In this document: positions 24,563 to 37,104 of the stretch, piece after piece
Layout of the letters: every line of letters starts with the position of its first letter
Position numbering within the stretch: position 1 is the first letter of the stretch
Source: Lomentospora prolificans
Taxonomy: Eukaryota; Ascomycota; Sordariomycetes; Microascales; Microascaceae
NCBI GenBank assembly: GCA_029532625.1
Contig: JARFXM010000009.1
Span: 2,542,001-2,606,000, forward strand
Direction of reading: 5' to 3'
Length of the DNA: 64,000 bases
Notes under the pieces: model-generated
Databases searched by the model: none
Told to the model about the DNA's origin: nothing
Seen by the model: only the letters and a program-made list of their open reading frames with translations
Translations under genes and position numbers: made by a program

Positions 24563-27500
24563 ACCTCCGATGGCCACCCATTCAGTTTGTGGAAACTCCG
24601 ACCCATCTAGGGCGATTTCGAAATCACTGACAAGCCTACTCCACGACCCAAACTTAAGCTTATCTGCGCCATCATAGTGGCCACGGCATTGCTTCTTCCC
24701 ACCCCTCTGCACGCGACCTCTTCAGATAGTTACAATTCTGGAGCTCGCCAACAGACATGAGTCGCCCATATACAGCGTCCTACCAGCATCGTGTCCTGAC
24801 CAGGGTAGCATCGTAATCCTCACATTGTCAAGCCAATGCACCGTCGATCAAGGATCACTTGGCATGACCGGCTAGTGGCAGAATCGGTATCGGTCGAAGC
24901 TGGGTCTTGGGACAAGCCTGCAGACACGCGAATTTCTCCCCAAATTTATCGACTCCTTTTTGCCGCCTTGTGACAGGTCTCATGATTACCTGCTCCACAG
25001 CCCCGTCGTACTTTTTCCTTGATGCCTGCATCTACCCGATATGAAATGATGCAAAGCAGATCGAACGGACTTGGATTCCCAAATGTTAGATGGGCATTTT
25101 CGTCAAGGCCTTCGAAATGCCCTCTCGTGCCTGGCGTTTGGGGCTCTGGTTACTGCTCAACTTTCCCCTTAGCACAACTAACGCTTCTCATCCAAGGCCG
25201 GCAAATAATATGTTCTTCGGCAATTCAGGCTGTATTGCCTCACATCCAGGATGTCTGCAGCCAATCTAATTGTGACCCGAATATGACCTGCTTACACCTG
25301 GTCAGAGACTTCTCATCCAGGATGAACCATCTTCTCCAAGCCTCCCCACTACTCGTTGAGCGTGCAGCAAGGGGGAATCTAAAAATTGCAACGAGTTCCT
25401 AAATGTTCAAGAAAATGTTGTATCTTATTCCTTTCAGGATCTTCCCCATTGAACGCTGCTGGGGCATACGCCAGAGTTAAGGAGAGCCAGCATATTTCCC
25501 TCCTTTGCCCTAGTGGGCTTTTAAATAAAGCCGCCCATGGCGAATACCGGCCCAGCTATATGATGGACCACGGTGTCGTCATCCCATCCACAGCTTGGAA
25601 CTCTTTGTTCGTTAAGTATTGCACGAGGCCAGCAGCCCTCAGCCAAGGAGTCCGAGGCCGAAGGAGCAGTTTTGTTCCAACACTAGTCAAGAGGCATTTC
25701 GTTACCCATACCCAAGATACATGAAGGCGGCTAAGGGCGTCGTCCGTCTCGGCAGCGTTTGACAGCTTTTTGAGGCTTTCGAATACAGCCCCCGCGTCCA
25801 GGCGGCAGATCACCCAGCTCGCTGCAACGATTTCTCGTTAGGGAAATGGGCGCTGTTCCGAGAATTCGCTGCGGAAAAGCATTTACGCGAGCTCGTATAC
25901 GTGCTCCTTGTTTCTAATTTATTCGCCTATTCTCCATCTTCATCGGTCCTTTCTGTGGTGGACGCCCTTTAGGCGATGCGGCAGTCGTGAGGGCCGCGTT
26001 TGTGTTGATCTCAATCAGCTCTCATGTCAGGTGGCAACTTTGCGGTGCAGTTATTCGTCTATTGGGCTAGCCCGTCGATGCGAATGCGTGGGTTAGTGTG
26101 CAAGCCAATGTAGGCTCGATATGGGAATTTGATTTATTGGGTTGGGCCCCGGCGGTGGACGTTATTAAAGGGCCGACGATGGTGGTGATCCTATAGTGGC
26201 CGCCAGCATGTTGTGGATCCACCTAGACCAAGCGATGTGCGTCTCGTACTCTACCCGTGTAAGCCTCATGGGATACCCGTGAGCCGGGCCATAGTGTACG
26301 GAATATTGTGCTAAGCCAGCAGAGGAAAGGGAAAAGGTGGGGACGCCAGTTCATCTCTCCAACGCCAGATTTCCCGAGATTTTTCTCCAACCACGAATAC
26401 CCCAAGCCGAACATGAGACACCCGACGGCTTGTAATTAGCTTGGTTGTCCGTGAGCAAATGAGGGGACAGAGTGCGGAAGGGGATGATAGAGGGGGTTTT
26501 CTAATTAAAGTAACATTGATGACGGGACATAAACGACTCTGCATATGAATCCCAACCGACGAACCTAGACCACAACCCTGTCCTCTGAGTATTGCGCCCG
26601 TCATTGGGCTGCCTCATCCACATACTTCACGTACTTGAAAGAGAGATATTCTCTCGCAGTCTTTTATGCTTTGTGGGAAGGGGGACTTGGGGGAGAAGAA
26701 GGGGGAGAGGGGTTCAGATGGGATGAAATGGACGGGGAATGGGGGTTTAAGGCGGTGGTGGATTGATGATGCACGAGGCTCCTCGTCCATGGACAGAGTT
26801 GTACAGTGCTCTGTGCTCAATTAGGGTGGTTGAGTGATGTCTTGACCGACTGCGGTTCCAGTTGATCAGCGCCTTGACGATATAGTGCATTTTGACCCTC
26901 GGCTGCCCGAGGAAACAGCAACAAAGAAAGCCCTTGACCCAGTGCCGAGGAGGGCCCGTACCGAAAGCGAGCGTGGCGGCACGGCCAACTAGGGCCGAGT
27001 CTTGACGTTTTACTCGTTGTACTAAGGCAGAGACAGCATCGATCCTTTTGAGTCGCTGTACTTGCCGGATTTCACTAACCAACAAGAGTCAACAAGAGTG
27101 GAGGGCTCTTTAAAGTTGCTGACGCTCGCCTGTGCCCACTCGAGGCATGGAAGGGGGTGGAGCCGAACGGCTGGCCCCTCCCTGCCTGTAGAACATTGAC
27201 GCTGATCCACGAGAGACCGCTAACCCTGCAATGAAGATCATGTCATGACCACTAGCCAGCTCCCTTACTTTCCTCGGAGGCTCGTATGGCCCTGATTAAC
27301 CGCCTCGATCTTGTCCCATTCATGCCCATCCGTGTGGCAAGGAGTGCCGAGGTGGGGAACAAAAATGGACTGCCGGCAAGAGGCTGAAGGATCAGTGGTG
27401 CAGCCAGCTACTGAAAACAAAAGGCTTGGGCATGAAAGGTGCAAGTCATCTTTATGGGACAGGACAACTTGATGAACTGACAAAAAATACAATCCAAAAG

Positions 27501-29685
27501 CTTCCCGGTCTGGGTCCTCACGCCGTCCCATGCCTCTCGCTGGTTTCGGGTTTATTATCAAGTTTGGCCCAAGTTGCGGCCAGGACGGCAAATCTGCGAC
27601 CAAGAGATGGGGCAAGTCAGCGATCCTGTAGATTTCGGCACTTGGCCTAGTTGCTGATCACCAGCGGTGAGGGGAAGATGCCAGACCCCTAGGCTTCTCC
27701 CCATGTGTTTTTCCTCGCATGCGGAAATAAGACTCGAGATATTGACCTCCCTCTGCAATAGCATAGCATCGAATCCGCTCGAGCAGTACGCACGACTATA
27801 GAATGTGGGTGGAAGCCACCAACAGTGACTGTGGTGCAAATGAAGCCTTAATTATCGGGCTATATAGTTATACGTCTTTACGTTATATTGAAAACCGAGA
27901 GGACGGCGGCTTTTTACTGGTCATAGGGAGATACACAACGCTGGATACACCAGAACGGCAGTCAGTATGGCCACTCTATATTTCCAACTTATTATTGCAA
28001 TAGCCACCCGGCCGTGATTTGACAAGCAGCGAAGGAACTGGGATAAAAAAAGCTCCAGGCCGGGACTAACGGGAATGAACCGAGCCCAGGGATTCACTAG
28101 GAAGACGGCAGGGAATTGGAGGGTTCAATTTCTCCCTCTTTCCAGATACTGGTCATAACATGAGCTTTGATATCCATCCACATGTATCAAAGATGGATAA
28201 AGCCGACAGATTTGCGTATAGGAATCCGCACAGGCTTGTCGCATCGAATTATTGCATCAATGATACTGCCCAACCCTTGGCCACTGTCCACTGTAGTTCA
28301 GGTAAATCTGCGTATCTCCCGGTTATAGACATTATGCGGTTGCAAAAGTTGAGCGGCTGAGAAGGCATATACAACGGTATTTTGCAGCCGCGAGGCTTAA
28401 AGACCGAACGGCAATATATGGAGGGGTGCATAATTTACGGTCACAATAAACGGGCAACGATCACTTTTTGTCTTGGAAGAGCGCTTGCAAGGCCAGCGAC
28501 ACCGTTGAGCCCCTCATGAGTGCGTTGGAAGAGTAAAAGGCTGTCGAGAGAACGAGATCTAAATTACTGTACACGAAGCTAATCCATCTGGTCGGGTAAG
28601 GGCCTTGGTCCCGACCCAAATCGGATCCCGATGGTGTCATGCCATTTAGATGCCGCCCGTGTGGTGCATTGCACTGAAGAGAGGGATGGAGGGTAATAGT
28701 GCTAGCCTCTTGCCCGGCCAGACATCATGGGACCAGTTTCGCGCAATCAGCACCATTGGTACTACTGCGAGTCAAGTTTAATACTGACTAGCGTGCTATC
28801 ATGAGAGAATCAAGCCTAAGTCCTACTGGCAACGTGGAGAAGACATGGCGGTGCGCCTACATTTTGCATATGCCGAAGTGATATAATCCGGCACGGGCGT
28901 TTTAAGCTTGGCCAGCCCCTTTTCTCCAATGCCTCGGATTGGTACTTGCCCTCCCAGCCGCAACCATCGGCCGGCGCTGGCAGGTGTGATGGTGTCATCG
29001 AGTATGAAGCTTAACGGATTACAGCATGCACTCGCCTACTCGAGTAGTCTCGGCAATCCCCTCCGCCCGCGTCCTTCCTGCCTTGGTGTGCACAAGCAGG
29101 TGTGCTTTTTGGGCAACCTTGGCAATGTTTACGTGGCGACCGGCTCGGTGTCACCACCCCTCGATTTCGGAGCGGAGGCAGGAATTGGCAGTCGCCGACG
29201 TCCACATGGAATGACAGGGACACCCCATGCCTTTTTGACCCTTAATGAGACAACGCGGTTGTTTCCTTCGAGGCCTGGCTCAGGTTAGCCCCTGCGATGT
29301 GCACTTCGCTTCGACAGAGCCTCAGCCAGCGCGCTGCACTGACTTGCAACGCTGGAAAATCGGCCCTGAATTTCCACTTGGGAAGGAGAACTGGGCTTGA
29401 GGCAGGGATGAGGTGGGGGTGGCTCGTTCCTTCCCCGTAACCCACCATCGCCAGCATTCTTGCCAGGGGCTTGTGCCGGCAGCACCAAGATATTACGACT
29501 TTCTGATCATGAAAGGCTTCTCCCACTCCACACCCTTTCCATCCGCCCAACCGGTCGTGACTCTATTATCCAGCGCCCGCATGTGCGATCTCCCACGCTC
29601 TTGAGGAATTCCGGGCAGGCAGAGAATTGGGTTAGCCTTCAATCCATGTTGCCCACCTCGCTTTCCGGCGTGCTTGACCCTCCTT

Positions 29686-29711
29686 CTCCACTGCCCCTCT
29701 CCACTGCCCCT
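29686..29711. repeat. 13-nt exact tandem duplication
   Basis: Two perfect copies of CTCCACTGCCCCT side by side. Confidence 0.95.
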
Positions 29712-30279
29712 CTCGCGAATTTGACCTGTCGCGATTGCGCCAACCCATCAATATTCCACATTGACCTTCTGAGGAATTTTTTCCTCTACTCACCCTGTAT
29801 TTTCCAGAGCCACTACCTGGCTTAATCCTCTGCCTTAGCTTATCATATGTGGATACAACAGCACGGTCCGCTACTTTCGGAACCGGCGGCTGGGTCCATC
29901 ACCCTGCCTGGCGAGCAACATTCCTTGGATCCATTGTTCCCTGATCTTCGGCGCTACGTGTTGTCGGTTGCTGTGAGGTTACGGTTTGCGTTCGGTCATC
30001 CAAAAGAAGGACCGCTGCGGCACCCGCCGAAAGAATCCCTAGGAGTGTAGGGCCGATAAGTCCTGCAAGCCTACAATGTATTTGACGGGCAACGGCCTCG
30101 TCTACACTTGCGGATTTTTTGTCTCTCCATCGGAGCGAGGCCTGGCTTAGGAAAGAATCCTGGCTCAAAAATGGCACATACCCAACCAAAAGCTAGGGTC
30201 AGCCATTTCTGTTGCGTCGTTGCATTCACCAGCTACGAAGGTACAGGTGCACGAAAAAGCCCTTGTGGCACCAACCCGA

Positions 30280-30315
30280 GAAGCAGACGTACGCGCCGAA
30301 GCAGACGTACGCGCG
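30280..30315. repeat. 18-nt tandem duplication
   Basis: Two adjacent copies of GAAGCAGACGTACGCGC plus a final C or G. They differ only in the last base, which suggests recent duplication. Confidence 0.95.
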
Positions 30316-31654
30316 CACAGAACACTTTGGTACCTGTCAACCAGTTTCAAACAACAGGTTCTTTTTGCTTTCTACCCTTTACTGTTGGCAACCAATCCTT
30401 TGTTACCCAATGCATCATGGCCTCATGTTTGTCCCACTCCCAGGCCTCGCTAGTCGCGTCGGCGAGGTTGTCTCGCTCGATGACCACTATTCTTATCTCC
30501 ATGTGTTGGCTGGTAGCAATACTTCCAGTTGAGACAGGCAAAGTCTAGCGCACTGCGCGCCAATATGCCCTGATCGGGAAGGTGTTCGTGGCTTGTAAGA
30601 TAAGTGCTGCACACTAGTGCTGTCCGCGCATGTTTAAGACAGCGAGCTGATGTCAAATCCTTGGACTCGGGATTAACAATGTGGCCGAGAAAACGAGGAG
30701 CTAGTGGGCTCGGCAATTATATCCGCATATTTTAGCAGGTGGGTAAGGACGAGGGAGCGGCCCTTGGCCTAACTCTCGTTGGTTCCAGCGTCTGTGACAG
30801 CCACTATCCACCTACGATGGACAGGCGCCATGGCTTGTACTCCAGTGTACTCGTTTTGGCGGAGTACTTGTACATCAAATGCCTCCTACCACGGAAACGG
30901 AGACTAGTTTAGGGGTTCCCCCTTGAATGAAGCTGGCTGAGGGACTATTGGCAGCGATTCCCCAACACGAGGAAATGACTTGTCCTGAGAGAGCTCGCAT
31001 TGGACAGGGTTGTCAAGCGAGACCAGCTCTGAGCCATCGCCGCTATGTTTCTGGCCTCGGTCGGGATCACAGGAGAGCTGCAGCTACTCGGTCGACGTTT
31101 CGTCCTCGGAACGGAACCCGCTCCAGAACATTCTTCAGGGGATGCGTCCGGTGTTGACGCTCCACAGTTGGGCCTCTTAGATAGATGACGACTTGATGTG
31201 AGTACACCGGATTAATGAAAAAGCCAGGGGCTGGTGGAAGAAGTGGTATTCTCCTGACCCCGAGCTCCTTTATCAAACATGCTAAATTAAGAGCTCAAGC
31301 TAGGCATAGGCCAACCCCACATGGCGTCGTCGTAGACTACGGGGACTCTTGAGGACTGCCGACATGATCGTGCGCTACGACATTGTACGAGTCGACTAGC
31401 CACCCTAGGCGTATGATGTACCAGGATACCGGGCCCTTCCTGGTGACCATCCGTAACGATCAGATGAAATGACAAATTCCAGCCCCGGTGCGAAGGAAAC
31501 GTACCAGTTTGATGTATCGGCCAACACAAGCCTAGTCAAATGAAGAGACGAGCAAGTGGTGTTCTCTCATCTATCGACCTCGGCGCTTTTCTTTCCAGTA
31601 TAAAGTACATCCGCGTTTAGGTGACGACACACGGCGGGATGGTGCCGATGCGGT

Positions 31655-31687
31655 GGCCGAGAGGAACGGCCGAGAGGAACGGCCGAG
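31655..31687. repeat. 13-nt tandem repeat, 2.5 copies
   Basis: GGCCGAGAGGAAC occurs twice in tandem and is followed by the first seven bases of a third copy. Confidence 0.95.
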
Positions 31688-34600
31688 CTGGCTATAAAAT
31701 CGCCGACCGCTTCTTGACATCGCAGCGAAAATATGGCCGAGTGGAGGGAGGATTGGGGGGTGAAGACGGTGGACGGGCGGTAATCTTAGGTGCATTATCG
31801 CCAGCTAGCATCCGTATCATACCTCGCCAACGAAGCTCATACCTCCATCCATTTTACTATTCTGGCACTAGGGAGGATGCTTACTTTCGTCGTGTCCTTG
31901 GCAGTGGGTAGCATGTCTCACGCCTATTTACCAGAAGGGTTTGACCGCATCTGCGGAACCCTTGAGCCTGCTGTGATAGACGCACTCCACACGCTATTTC
32001 GGCAAATCTCCAACAGGATTGCCACTCGCCATTACTACGCTGAATGTCAAAATCGTCCCATTTCCCCAACCCCTGGGAAGTGCAATGTGGCTCCTTCGAA
32101 GGCCAAGGCCTAGCTTGTCGAGGATGGCTTGACTTAACATACAAGCAGTAAGCAGAAGCCTCGAGTTAGAGTCGGAGGAGAAACTTACATGTGCTAGTTC
32201 TGCTAGATTTATAACGAGATGTCATCATCTCCTCTTCGGTGCGGTCCAGCTGTTCCGAGTCTAGAATACAAGGGACCCAGGAGCATTACACAGACACGCA
32301 CACGCACTTGCCATGGACGGCGAACCATTGCGGGGAAAGACGGCGCCTTGGTTGGGCCGCATGGAATGGAGCGTTCTCGCGCTAGGTCTTGAGAGAGGAG
32401 GGGAATAGATGTGGCACTGATAGATCCTTCGCTTCCAGACTCAACTAGTCTAAACGAACTCGACCCACTGGCCGGGTCCCTAGCCTGCGGACAGTTCGTG
32501 CGCCCCTTGCTCCTGCTCCTGGTAGGCTGGCTTCCCAAGATAGGCTCTGAGCCAAGCCGAGCTTCAGAACTGCCGCCAGGCGTGTGGTCAGGCCAGGCCG
32601 GGCCACGAGGGAACTTTACTGGTGTGGCCCCCCTATTACTAAGTTAAGGCGGAGTGGCGTCTAATACAAACACGGAGAACAAGAAATATCCATTCCGAGG
32701 GGCGAAGGGCCAGTGGTGCCAAGCAGAGCTGCCAAGAACGCCAGTTGAAATGCTTGTCTCTATGGTACATGGATATCCTAGGCCCTCCTGGCTTCTTCCA
32801 TCTCTTGCTTACAGTAGTCCTCGAAGCCATCACCCTGCTCCTCGGAGGTTATCCCTTCTTCGTCTCCTTGCCCAAGGTTAAACCCTCACCGACTAGCAAG
32901 GTTAGTCATATTCCTAGCACCGAAGGTCCGTAAACGAACGAATAATAGATACGTTGTGGACGACTAGTTTCAACGGCATGAGCTTTTTGTGGCTTCTTTA
33001 CGCGAGGATAGTGCCTTGAATTCACCAGTCAAGGCTACGGAAAAGTTCAGACAAGTCGCTGCAGGAGAGTACGATAGCCGTCGACCGGAGCTGGAGTCGA
33101 GTCTTTCTCATTGCATATTCGCTTCTTCTTTATGAACGTGATACTCCTCCCACGAAAAGAATTCCCCGGAACCCGCCTGAGCCGTCTGGGGTTACGGTGA
33201 GCCTTGCAGCTTCACCGGAAAAATAATCCACTATGCAGTCTTCTCGACATGGAAGAATATACTGGAAGCTCCTTCGTTGCGACGTCCCTCTGCCCATCCG
33301 CTAACCACTGCCCGAGGCCCGACGGAGGCTCGGTGCGCGGTAGCGGAGAAGGAATGTGGAAGGGAGGTAAGTCGAGACGAAGATGAGTGTGTGGACGGTA
33401 AGTGGGTGTTTGTGGGTGTGTTTTTTCGATGACTCGTTGACCAGCTGAGATCCTCAAGTTAGTTTCCTTCACCTTTCGCCTACGCGGTTATGTCAAGCGT
33501 TAAATGGGGATAGGCAACTTCGGGTCCTTTTTCCGGCGTAACGCTAAAGAAGGGAAAAAAGGGTCGTCAGCCCACAAAGGAGACCCATCAAGGTAATTTT
33601 TTTTTCGTTCGTTAGAGAGGAACTACGGGCGAGGATCAACGGGGCCCTTGGCCCGGCGATGTTCCCAAAATGAAGAAACAGAGATGCATCCGGTGAGGTA
33701 AAGGAGATGAGCGCCCGAGAGACATTCCGCAAGGTATAGTACAACCTCTTCCATTGCCAAGGGGGCCCAAGACAGTATTTGATGGGGCAAAGATGCAGGA
33801 GGGCTATTTTGCCAGCCAAGGGGGCGGAAGTCGGTGTACTTTCCTTGATCATTGATATTGATACATCATCGTCGCTAGCGCCGCTCTTGGGCCATGAGAA
33901 GCGAGCGATCCAACGCTGAAGCGCCGGTGCGTTATTCCTCCCTTGTTGGAGACGGAAGATGGCCTCGAGCTTGCTGGTCGACGGGCCGCCCTGTAACTGC
34001 CGGTGAGCCTACGTCTGCACATGGCTCAATCGAGGACGTTTCTGGGTGGGTATTTCGATAATCTCGCGCGGAATAGTACGAGTTGCCGCGCTTGCACTGC
34101 GGGGTGGAGCGTGGGATCATACTAACTCAGTTCTGGCTGTACAACACACGGTGCATGGAGAGCGGGCCAGAACATTCCAGGAGAGCAGCAGTTTTGAGGC
34201 TAGCACAGAGTTGGCCTTTGCGGACGAGCCAGCCATGCTACTCCTCGAACCTAGACCTTTCTTTGGAAGGCGATCCAAATGAACATCCCGACCAGGTACG
34301 AGGCATATGCAGGCATCCTGTTTCTCGATAACTCAGCCCGTTAAGGATTGCCGACCCTACATTCCCCCTTGTGGCGAAATTATCAATATCGCCCATGTCT
34401 TGGCTGCAAGACCGGGGGAGGGGAGCCCGGCGAACGCAGGAAGAGGTGTGCTCGAGACTGGCGAGATCCTGGATATTCCGAAGCGAATCCCTCCATTCAA
34501 AGGCTGGGCGCGAAAAGGGTGTGTTCCCACGCCGATGATTTGCTCGTGTGATGGCGAAGCATCGCTGGTGCCTGCAAACACCCAAAAAAAAAAAAAAAAA

Positions 34601-35686
34601 AAACACTGCACTGGCGAAAGTGGCAGAACTGGCGATGGCACAAGCCCTCCGCCCTGTCAGGTGTTGTTCTCTGTTTTCCAAGCTTGACATATTCATTTCA
34701 CCCTTTTCCCTTACCTCAATATTTGTTCGTGTTACAGATGGTCGTCTGTTGGTCGGAGCTCAGGCAATAGGGCGTTCGGATCTGGAGACCGAAATGCCGC
34801 CTCCCTTGCCAGCACCACACACCATGCACACCACACACACCACACTCCTAACACCGATCATAACTCACAATGCTGTTGGTGACTGGGGTCAGAGGAGTGT
34901 CCGAGGAGCCTGAGAAGAAAAAAAGGGGCGAAGCTGATGGGAAGAGGGTGAGCGAGAAGCAAAATACCCTAGCACCACACCCTTTCACAACGCGATTTAA
35001 CAAGGAAGGCCCGTGAGAACCTGTTGGTTCGCGCGCATTTTCGGATAAAGAAGGGTTTCTTTTCCTTCTTTTTGGAGTAATGTGAGATGTTAGTATGTCC
35101 GTCGATGATCATGGCGGCTGATGGGGGATGGTCTCCGAGACGCGGGACGTAGACGCAAAAGCGCCGAATTCGAGCTCATGCGTCCATGGCATTATGCTGC
35201 TTCTGCGTCTAGCCGAGTAGTTCTGGAAGCATTCCTCTGCTATGTTGTGAGTTATTTGTCCTTTTTCTTCTTTCTTTTTCGGTTTCTTGCACCCTTGTTC
35301 CCTGGAACCAACGGAAAGTGAAGCTCTTGATCTTGATTTGATTGTTGTGCCACATTGAATATGCAAGTTGTAAATTAACACGAGTCGTCCCCAACACCAG
35401 CGACTGAGGGTGTCATCCTAGCGTTGCTTCCCTGATTTCTCCCATTGTTTTCTTTCCTTTCATATTTCCATGCCGGAGACTCCAAAACTCCCAAGGGGTA
35501 TAATCTATGTAACGCAGTGTACAGTGGTCTCATCGTGTAGAGGTGGCCGGATATGCTAGCATGCCGTAGATGCAATATTGCAGCCTTTGTGCAGGGTGTT
35601 GGGCTGCTGGTATAGTCTCCTCGCTGCCGTCCTTCGCCCAATCTCCCGCGCTCCCGCATACTCGAGGATGGCTATTTGGCCACCAC

Positions 35687-35728
35687 CAGCAGCAGCAGCA
35701 GCAGCAGCAGCCGCAGCCGCAGCCGCAG
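35687..35728. repeat. CAG/CCGCAG repeat just 3' of BMT5-like stop
   Basis: Eight CAG triplets followed by three CCGCAG units on the plus strand, which is CTG/CTGCGG in the sense of the neighbouring minus-strand gene. It starts 24 nt beyond that gene's stop codon, so it should lie in its 3' untranslated region. Confidence 0.95.
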
Positions 35729-35752
35729 CAAGATGAGGGGCTTTTGGTAAAA

Positions 35753-36718
35753 TCAATCAATCTCAGACTCGTCAAAGTCCGAACCCTCGCCTTCCCCTCC
35801 TGGAAGGTCCTCTTGGGAATCAGAGTCAGACTCCGAGGATGAACCCTCATCGTCGCCAGCCCGCTTCCTTTTGGCCGGCGCCTGTGTCTGATCCCCTTTC
35901 CTCACAAACACGTAGCTCCTAGACAACCTGTTCTCGCCTTTCCAACCCCCGCCGGTCTCTCCCTTCTTGTTCCTCACGACGCCAAGGGTGCGCGAGTGCG
36001 CGTACCCCGGGTACGCGTCCGCCTGAAATCTGAAGGACCTCTCCACCTGCAATCCGCAGTGCCGACCCAAATCCCTGATGTTCCACAGGGTATAAGGCTC
36101 GCCCTCGAACAGTGTCACAATGATGGAGCCACCAGACGCGAGACTGGGCATGGCGCGGCGGAAGAAGCCGACGAGGAGCTCCTGATTGTACCGCACCTGG
36201 CGATTGACGTCGGTGGACTTGCCGCCCACGTGGGGGAAGTTGAACAGTATGCGGTCCATTGCGGGCTTCTTGCCCTTCCTCTTCCCCGAGAGCACCCCCT
36301 CCGACGTGACCTGGCGCTCAATCGACTGCTTTTCCGTAAAAGCGTTCATCTTGGTCGCGTCCACGTTATACAGGAGCTTGCCGCCCGCCTCCTCGACCGC
36401 CGCAATGTTTGCGTCCGCATGGGGATATTTCTCCAAGAGCTCCTCGCGGGACTTTTCCAGGACCGTCGCGGTGACGCGCGTACACTTGTGGTGCGTCACC
36501 AGGCTCGCGGCGAAGCTGAGATCGCCCTCGCCGACGAGGAGGATGCGGTCTTTCGGCGAGAAGGGTATCGTCGGTGGCTCTTTTGGGGGAGGCGCGGCGG
36601 GCTTCTTCTGCTGCTGCTGCTGGTGCTGCTTCTGCGGCTGCGAGTTGGGTTTCGGCTTCTGATGGGGTTTGGGCGGCTTGACGGCACCGAAGCGCGAGAG
36701 CTTCCGCCTTTTACTCAT
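35753..36718 (-). CDS. BMT5: 25S rRNA (uracil-N3)-methyltransferase, BMT5-like
   Basis: Single-exon gene of 321 residues. The family (DUF2431) methylates N3 of a uridine in 25S rRNA (U2634 in yeast) using S-adenosylmethionine, in the nucleolus. The SAM-binding motif ILLVGEGDLSFAASL lies at about residues 59-73, followed by TVLEKSREELLEKYP and later FNFPHVGGK and NQELLVGFFRRA, all characteristic. The first 50 residues are a basic, Lys/Pro/Gln-rich tail (SKRRKLSRFG start) consistent with nuclear or nucleolar targeting. The last 45 residues are a Lys/Arg patch and then an acidic Ser/Asp/Glu tail. The ATG at 36718 is chosen because it begins MSKRRKL. The frame stays open upstream to 36856, but those 46 codons look like leader. 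A CTG-type repeat lies right after the stop. Confidence 0.92.
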   Translation of the reverse strand: MSKRRKLSRFGAVKPPKPHQKPKPNSQPQKQHQQQQQKKPAAPPPKEPPTIPFSPKDRILLVGEGDLSFAASLVTHHKCTRVTATVLEKSREELLEKYPHADANIAAVEEAGGKLLYNVDATKMNAFTEKQSIERQVTSEGVLSGKRKGKKPAMDRILFNFPHVGGKSTDVNRQVRYNQELLVGFFRRAMPSLASGGSIIVTLFEGEPYTLWNIRDLGRHCGLQVERSFRFQADAYPGYAHSRTLGVVRNKKGETGGGWKGENRLSRSYVFVRKGDQTQAPAKRKRAGDDEGSSSESDSDSQEDLPGGEGEGSDFDESEID

Positions 36719-37104
36719 TTTCAAGCTCGAGAAGATTAAATAGATTTGCTGAGAAGGGGGTGAGGCTCGGGATTGATATAGTGGAAGGAAGCGCGGGTTG
36801 TGAAATCGGCGGCTCGGGATGGCAAAGGAAGAAAAAAAAAAAGTTGGGCAGCGCACGAGCCAGTGAAGGCTAAGCCAGTATCCAGTCGGATTGCGGGGGC
36901 GGGGTTGGTTCAGGTCGAAATGCCATTTCTTTACACGAAATGATGCCTCTCCACGCTAGCTGGAACGATTAGAGGACCAAAAGATTAAGCCAACGCAACG
37001 GCCACGCTTTGTTCGCTACATATGCTTATAAGGCTGGGTGATACACGATACATAAAACTTGGCCCTTTCCGTCTCCGTCTCTGGTTGTGTTGATGTAATA
37101 AGTA
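36719..37104. promoter_or_regulatory. Upstream region of BMT5-like gene
   Basis: About 385 nt between the start of the BMT5-like gene and the 3' end of the RNase H-like relic. It contains a short A-rich run near 36832-36842 and no reading frame of note. Confidence 0.4.

Larger units (their letters stand above)
24563..35528. other. Gene-poor region, second half
   Basis: As in the first half, no gene is supported. The stretch contains small tandem duplications (29686-29711, 30280-30315, 31655-31687), an A-rich run near 34585-34603 and otherwise unremarkable sequence. The right end approaches the 3' side of the BMT5-like gene and will include its untranslated region. Confidence 0.55.

Noticed and set aside
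34734..34770. The string VTDGRLLVGAQ after a TACAG acceptor, similar to the Sm1 motif of LSM proteins
   Set aside because: Only about ten residues fit. The second Sm motif and the N-terminal helix are absent in all frames around it.
35753..36856. Longer BMT5 frame starting at 36856, giving an N-terminus that looks like a mitochondrial signal
   Set aside because: The family begins near MSKRRKL with a nucleolar-type basic tail. The upstream residues include a poly-A-encoded Phe run typical of leader.
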